Shown: positions 58,391 through 64,000 of the stretch, in pieces
How the letters are laid out: each line of letters begins with the position of its first letter
Numbering within the stretch: the stretch's first letter is position 1
Assembly (NCBI GenBank): GCA_007258455.2
Contig: VDFB02358134.1
Span: 211,470,026-211,534,025, forward strand
Origin: Sequoia sempervirens
Lineage: Eukaryota > Streptophyta > Pinopsida > Cupressales > Cupressaceae
Direction: 5' to 3'
Length of the DNA: 64,000 nucleotides
The notes under the pieces: model-generated
What the model saw: the letters and a program-made list of their open reading frames with translations, nothing else
The model's database searches: none
Told to the model about the DNA's origin: nothing
Made by a program: the position numbers and the translations under genes

Positions 58391-58875
58391 GATGCATAAG
58401 TTTAAAATGAGCACTTTATTTTAATGTATTTTTTATAATAAAAAATTTTACTTTTTAACTTTTTATATTTTTTTTACTATAATATATTAAAATATTTAAA
58501 AAGTAATACGATAATATAATAATTTAATATTATTAATATAATAATAAGAATAATATATTAATAAGTATATAACAATAATAGTAAAATCATCTAGTAATTT
58601 AATACTAGTATTAACAATATTAATAATATAATAGTGGAAATAATTTAATAATAAGAATAATACAATATTATAATAATTAGAATAATACAATAGTGATATC
58701 AAAATAATAATTTAATATTATGAATAATATAATAATTTTAATATTCATAATATATTACTAATATTAATAATAATATATTAAGAAAAATACAATATTTAAT
58801 AGAAAATTATGTATAAAATAAATAAATAAATAAATAAAAATATAATGATAATATTATATAATAATAAAAATAGAA
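58391..58875. repeat. AT-rich (AAT/ATA)n low-complexity tract, left half
   Basis: Almost pure A/T with dense TAATA/AATAAT words and no strict period. It continues as the same kind of sequence at 60015-60480, on the other side of the LINE-like insertion. Confidence 0.85.
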
Positions 58876-60004
58876 GAATGATGAAGGCATTGGGCGTGAG
58901 TGGGAGTGGAGGTTTGATTTTAAAATCAAACGACGATGAAGGTGAGGGTGGTGATAAGGACGATGATGATGAGGAGGGAGATGGGGTCGACTCGGTCATG
59001 GAGGGAGTTGGGGTTTGTTGGAGCTACAGGTTGTTGTCTTGTGTTGTTGTTGAGTCTCATGCTTGGCTCTACTACTCAGGTTGCAGCTATTTCAGTGGCT
59101 TCTGCCCTTGGGTGTTCATTGTTGATTTTTTGTCTACAGACTAGGATGAGATTGTGGAGCTCAATGGTGGGCCTTGCGTGGTGTTGAGTAAATTTTGGTT
59201 GGAGGTTTCTCTCTAGTTTTTTTTGTGTAGGGGTTTGAATGTTTATTGGTTGTTCTTTCTTAGCCCCTGATTTTTTTGGCCAAGGACCTCCACTGTTTTT
59301 TTGCTAAATTCTTTTATAGAGGTGAGGTTATTGACTGCTAGTAAAGGTTTTTGTTGTCAGCTGTTTGTTTTCTCTCTTGTTAATCCTATGGAGGTGGATG
59401 CTTCTTCTATAGAGTTGGAGAAGGTGTGCAAGGGAGAGGTAATTTATTGGTGTTGGGGGTGGTATTCTTTCCATCTTCTTTCTTCTTCTTTAGCTCATTC
59501 TATTAAGGTGAATTCATCTTACATTGAAGTGGAGAGGAGTTGCTTGGGAGAAGAGATGTGTTGCTTTAAGAATGCCCCTCATATGGAGATGGGGAAGGGT
59601 TGCAAGGAAGATGCAGAGTGTAGATCTTGGTGGCTGATTGATGCTCTAAGTTGTTTGGCCCATGGTTGTCGTATGGTGGGAACCTTCATTCATGGTTATG
59701 GGATCCATGCAAAACCCATGTTTCAAGTTAAGGGATCCTGTCAAAACCCTTATATGTTGGGTTAAGGTCCCTACCAAAACCTTGTTGTAGTGGGTTGTTG
59801 GTTTGTCAAAACCAAGAGGTTCAAGATCCATGTAAAATCTTGGGTTATTTGTTGGTTGTTGGCTGGTTGCTTCTCTATTTCATTGTTGGATGTTATTGAT
59901 TCTATTCTTTGAGCAACTTGACCATCTTAGCTTGGGTTTCAAGTCCCAACAAAACCTAATGGTTTCGGGTCCATTCAAAACTTGTTTATCTGCTAATCAA
60001 AAAC
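58876..60004 (+). mobile_element. Probable 5'-truncated LINE-like (non-LTR) insertion
   Basis: 1129 bp of GC-richer, G/T-skewed sequence inside an AT tract, flanked by the 10-bp direct repeat AAAAATAGAA (58866-58875 and 60005-60014). The right end, TTATCTGCTAATCAAAAAC, resembles the 3' end of plant L1-type elements. Many GGTTCAAG/TCCCAACAAAACC-type words precede it, as in their 3' UTRs. Short frames (59301-59765) match no LINE domain. Because the flank is AT-rich, a 10-bp repeat by chance is not negligible. Confidence 0.5.
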
Positions 60005-60014
60005 AAAAATAGAA

Positions 60015-60480
60015 CAACAATAATAATATACTACTAATAATAATAATATAATATTTATGTGATTTCAACCCTTATCCTAAACATAAGTGAAGAATAAATC
60101 TTAAGAATACCGCCTTTAATTGACCCACGATCCTAATCCACCCATAATCCAACCTATTCAATTATCAATATAATATAATACAATAGAATGATATAAGTAA
60201 AATATATTATAATATATAATTATATAACAAATACCATTATAATATAATATTATATAATATAAATATAATAACTTTAATATAACTATATATATTACAATAT
60301 AATTTAATATAATTACATTATATAATATAATATAAATATAATATAATACGAATAATAATGTAACATAATTATTAATACAAATATAATAATTTAATAGCAA
60401 ATACATAAATATTAAAATATTAATATTATAATATTACTATCTAATAAAAATACATAACAATACTAATAATATATCAATAA
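60015..60480. repeat. AT-rich low-complexity tract, right half
   Basis: ATATAAT/TATAATATA words dominate, interrupted by about 100 bp of normal sequence near 60060-60160. This is the continuation of the tract at 58391-58875. Confidence 0.85.
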
Positions 60481-60771
60481 AATCATTTTCTAAATGACCT
60501 ACCAATTGAACTCATGTGCAAAAGATAAACCACTCTTTTTTCCTAATCAACCTTCCACACCTCTTCGCCATACCCATTGCACACCAAGGTGTGATTGCTA
60601 GTTTTATATGCAGAAGTTTTGAATCATGCAAAATCATTTTCTAAATGACCTACCAATTGACCTTGTGTACAAAAAATAAAGCAATCTTTTTTTCTAATTG
60701 ACCTTCCACACCTCTTAGCGTACCCATTGCACATTAAGATGCAATTGCTAGAAGTTTCTAATCATGCTCGA
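60481..60771 (+). repeat. About 151-bp tandem duplication
   Basis: Copies begin AATCATTTTCTAAATGACC at 60481 and 60632. They share AATTGA, CCTTCCACACCTCTT and TACCCATTGCACA blocks in the same order with about 10-15% apparent difference and small deletions. Confidence 0.85.
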
Positions 60772-62673
60772 TGCCATCTTCAGCCATGGTGAATTATGGC
60801 TTTAAATGCCATTGATAAATGTATTTTCAATTTACCATGAAGTGGCTGAAAATAGCACTCAAAATGGTCGATTGGTAAGCCTTTAGATCAGGCTTTTTAA
60901 CTTCTTCAAACTGCCATATTTATTGGCAAGTAAATCTGTTTTATGAATTGACTAAGTCGCCCTTTTTAAGTGGCTTGACTCTTTCCAAAGAAAGTTAGTT
61001 TTAATGTTGTTTCAAAGACTTTATTAGAGCACCACTCACGCCACTCTGTAGCTGTTTTCATTTACCAAACTTTGTTGTTTATATGCCTTATAAATAGGCA
61101 ACTGAATTTTGAAATAGTCTTTCAAGTATGACATTTAAATGCAGATTTTTAAAAGCCATTATGAGAGCAATTTTCATGCCCCCTTTTATGGCTATTTATA
61201 CTAGCAGTTGCACCGGAAGAAGGTGCAATGATTATGCCGATTGTTATTTATTTTTGTATGTTTTATTTAGGTGAATGAGAAGTTTGTACTTTGGGTTGGG
61301 CACTGGGGTAGATTAATTGCAAATAATTTGGCTAGGTATAGATGTGTTTCACTCTTGTCCTCTAGCAACCGTTTGTGATTGACCATTATAAAAATTCAAT
61401 TGTAGTTGAATGTGAAAGTTTGAGTAACTTTGAATTTAATGATATTAAATAGTAATCTATTGACACGTGAGTTTTTTGAAAGTTTATAAACCATATGTTT
61501 CACATTATTAAAATAAAGTGTTTGATTTATTGTTTATGTGTTTGTGATATATGTGGTTAGATTAAACTCTTAATAATGAAAATTAAATAAGGATAGAAAT
61601 AATGTTAGATAAATGTTGATTTTTTTGATAATGAAACAAAGTATTAAATGCAAATGATAAATTAATGTTGGCATCAATTTTTCATAAAATTTTGATAATT
61701 GAAATTGATTTGTATCATTTTTTGTGATAATTTTTATTCATATAACTTTAACTTGATAAGCGTGATTTTTGATGTGTTACTGTTTAATGGGTAGTTTTGT
61801 TGTCATTTAATAAATTTTAATTTGTATGAAACTTTGTAAAAATCATTTATCAACCTACATATCTACATAAACATTATTACATAAAAATTTACATACATAA
61901 ATATTATTACATGAACAATCCAAACTTTGCATACATAAATAGGCATTATTATTACATATTATATTGCCTTGCAAGGTAAACCTTGTTGTTGTATCAACAA
62001 TCTTTCAAGCTTTAATGTTGTCCACTTCATTCCGTTAGTTTTAGTCAGATTAAAGTACATTTTTTCCATCCCCTCTCATGCTAGATCATTGCATTTTTTA
62101 ACATCGCTTGTGCACAACACCACCACAAAGGCTAGGATTGCCTTTAAAACTTTAGCCTATAATAAAACATGCAACGACAAAGTTAAATCCAAGTGAGCTG
62201 GATATCAATGGATAGTTTTTTTCTTTTTTAATTACAACCAATAAAATGAAATAATTAAATAAATTACCTATCATATTTGATTCTTGAGAATGATCCTCTT
62301 GTTGGAATAGGTCCACTGATCTAGTTGTTAAAAAGATATTCGAAAAATTAAAGCCATAAAAGACAAGTTGATGGTTTGTTTCTTTTTTTTCAACAAATGC
62401 ACTTGATGAAAGAATTAATATAAATTTTGAAAGTTGGATGATTATTTGTGCCACGTCCAAGAATTAAAGTCAAACATGATTTATTGAATGTAGAAGAATA
62501 GTTACATTTACATTCCTTGTAAATATAATAAGTATGACAATGTTTGTCCTTGAAATGGTTTAATTTGTTTTATTGGAATCCTAATCTTTGAATGAATAGT
62601 TGATGCTCATATGTTGAATGTTGCAATTCCTGTGGGAGCTAAAGCAATCAATGGGCTCTTTTGTTTTGGTTAC
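60772..62673. other. AT-rich intergenic DNA with TATA-like sites
   Basis: CTTATAAATAGGC near 61087-61099 is a good TATA-box match, but no coding frame follows. 61850-61960 is rich in ACATAAA...ATTATTACAT words. No gene is supported. Confidence 0.4.
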
Positions 62674-63012
62674 TTACTTTGAAGTGCATCCCTTATGCAA
62701 GCAATAAGATATGATTTTCCTTGTTCCTTGAATGATCATATGCAAGAGTTTGTTTAAAGAATGATCTTTGTAGTGGTTTGTTATTAAGGTAAGTGCTAGG
62801 TTTTGTTTTGGTGACAATTCATAATTTTGAACATCGTTTCTTGTGGCCATGTTTATGAAGTGATTTGTAGTTGCATGTAAATCTAGGTGGTTGGACATTT
62901 TGCTGATGTTTATGAAGTGATTTGTAGTTGCATGTAAATCTAGGTGGTTGGACATTTTGCTGATGTTTATGAAGTGATTTGTAGTTGCATGTAAATCTAG
63001 GTGGTTGGACAT
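62674..63012 (-). other. Hypothetical ORF with three 19-residue repeats
   Basis: 112 aa on the minus strand. Three perfect or near-perfect copies of MSNHLDLHATTNHFINISK come from the 57-bp DNA repeat, then a unique tail of about 57 residues. Every unit offers an ATG. No family recognised, no promoter seen; a chance frame created by a 57-bp (multiple of 3) repeat is quite possible. Confidence 0.25.
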
Positions 63013-63060
63013 TTTGCTGATGTTTATGAAGTGATTTTCAATTGCATATAAAACTAGGTG
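62849..63060 (+). repeat. 57-bp tandem repeat, three copies plus a partial
   Basis: Units start ATGTTTATGAAGTG at 62849, 62906, 62963 and 63020. The first three are virtually identical and the fourth diverges after about 20 bp. High identity suggests recent expansion. Confidence 0.97.
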
Positions 63061-63327
63061 TACATTGTCTTGATCCCAGTTGTTGTTGCTATCAAAATCA
63101 CACCTACCGAGTATTTGATATTATATTATTATTTTTCAACTATAAAAAAATTAAGAATTATTCTTATTATCACATCTACAATAAATGTTCATTGCAATTA
63201 ATATGCAAAATTAAGAATTATTCCTTCTAGACAACAACAAATTTGAGAGAAGTAGATATAAATTTACCTTCTAATGAGCTTGTCCAATGTGGTGTGGAAC
63301 CAATAAAAGAAGAGGCAAAAGGGAATC

Positions 63328-63445
63328 TTAGTTCATTCAATTTCTTCTATTTTGAAAGAATTTTCTATGCTCATCCACCATACAAATTAGTTCATTCAAT
63401 TTCTTCCATTTTGAAAGAATTTTCTATGCTCATCCACCATACAAA
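63328..63445 (+). repeat. 59-bp tandem duplication
   Basis: Copies 63328-63386 and 63387-63445 differ by one visible base (TTCTAT versus TTCCAT). Both start TTAGTTCATTCAATTTC. Confidence 0.97.
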
Positions 63446-63505
63446 TTTTCTCCTTGATTCATGCCATCATAATCTATAAGCAATTATAAGAACAACACTA
63501 ATAAT

Positions 63506-63826
63506 GAGAACATGAAACTTGTTTTTATTTTAAAAACCATTAGGGATTAATAGTAAATAAAATTTTCAACAACATGCCACATCAAGAACAACACTAATAA
63601 TGAAGAACAATGTAAATTGTCACTATTTATACCCCTAATAATGGTCCTAAAAGAGTGACATTATGATGTTGGATTATTTATAGTGATTTTAATATGGTGG
63701 ACTTGCTCAAGGATAAAGTTGGCATGTTGTTAAAGTGTTAGTGTGGGAGAACATGAAACTTGTTTTTATTTTAAAAACCAGTAGAGATTAATAGAAAATA
63801 AAATTTTCAAAAACATGCCACATCAA
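63506..63826 (+). repeat. 80-bp direct repeat, two copies 241 bp apart
   Basis: 63506-63585 and 63747-63826, both from GAGAACATGAAACTTG to ACATGCCACATCAA, with a few substitutions. AAGAACAACACTAATAATGA also occurs on both sides of the first copy (about 63488 and 63584). This may be the trace of a small mobile sequence. Confidence 0.9.
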
Positions 63827-64000
63827 ATCCTTGGTTTATGTGGTCCAACTTGTCATCCTTGAAAATACAAGACAAGATAAATTAAATGAACATGCCACAT
63901 ACATACTTTCAAGCTTAAAAAGATTAGTATGTGGTCAATCATGATATGCTTTATAAGCAACATATATTATATCTTTTCATCCTCAATAGTAGATATATGA

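Noticed and set aside
58496..60406. Tyr/Ile-rich minus-strand frames in the AT tracts
   Set aside because: They are translations of (AAT/ATA)n low-complexity DNA.
61087..61099. TATA box CTTATAAATAGGC as a gene promoter
   Set aside because: No coding frame or known RNA follows; kept only as a note in the intergenic entry.
8242..63445. CRISPR-like arrays
   Set aside because: The tandem repeats are head to tail without unique spacers and the sequence is plant nuclear DNA.

Overview
The window looks like nuclear DNA of a large-genome land plant. A gymnosperm is my best guess, from the AT-rich, CpG-poor composition and the very long nested Ty3/gypsy (Tat-type) retrotransposons; this is inference and no species marker was seen. 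I found one apparently intact host gene, at the left edge. The rest is nested, mostly decayed transposable elements, their tandem repeats, and AT-rich intergenic DNA.

Host gene (about 313-7422, + strand). A TATA-like box is followed by two long exons (442-4467 and 4633-7422) joined by a 165-bp phase-0 GT-AG intron. The predicted protein of about 2271 residues has a beta-rich, possibly propeller-like N-terminal half, a GB1/VLIG-type GTPase domain, a long Cys/His-rich zinc-binding-like region, and a C-terminal von Willebrand A domain with a complete MIDAS. The intron splits the G domain between G3 and G4.

7.4-10.6 kb is AT-rich intergenic DNA with a 3 x 55-bp tandem repeat. Element 1 (10640-20255, +) is a complete LTR retrotransposon with a perfect GAAAT target duplication. 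It encodes gag and protease only. A minus-strand solo LTR (13872-15202, duplication TTCAC) sits inside its gag. Element 2 (20902 to about 29045, +) and element 3 (40207-48348, -, duplication AGCAC) belong to a related non-autonomous family. They carry an N-H-D-N repeat ORF, a protease (element 3), a G-patch-like domain and, in element 3, a zinc-knuckle motif, but no reverse transcriptase or integrase. Element 3 landed just after the YVDD box of the reverse transcriptase of element 4, a decayed Tat-type gypsy element (36908-40206, resuming at 48354 and running to about 52.07 kb) with RT, two RNase H domains and integrase. Element 4 has lost its 5' end and abuts element 5 (about 32.25-36.9 kb), which reads gag-protease-RNase H with no RT.

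53.6-55.3 kb holds a minus-strand plant mobile domain pseudogene. 56.2-57.5 kb looks like another LTR. A LINE-like insertion (58876-60004) splits an AT-rich microsatellite tract. The last 4 kb holds several short tandem duplications.

Two sequence patterns cut across the annotation. A hyphenated palindrome with arms like GGACTCATTCACC recurs about 20 times in the LTRs and leaders of elements 1-3, and its two arms sometimes vary together. A second short hairpin block around GGGGTTTGACCAAGG occurs once in each of their six LTRs.
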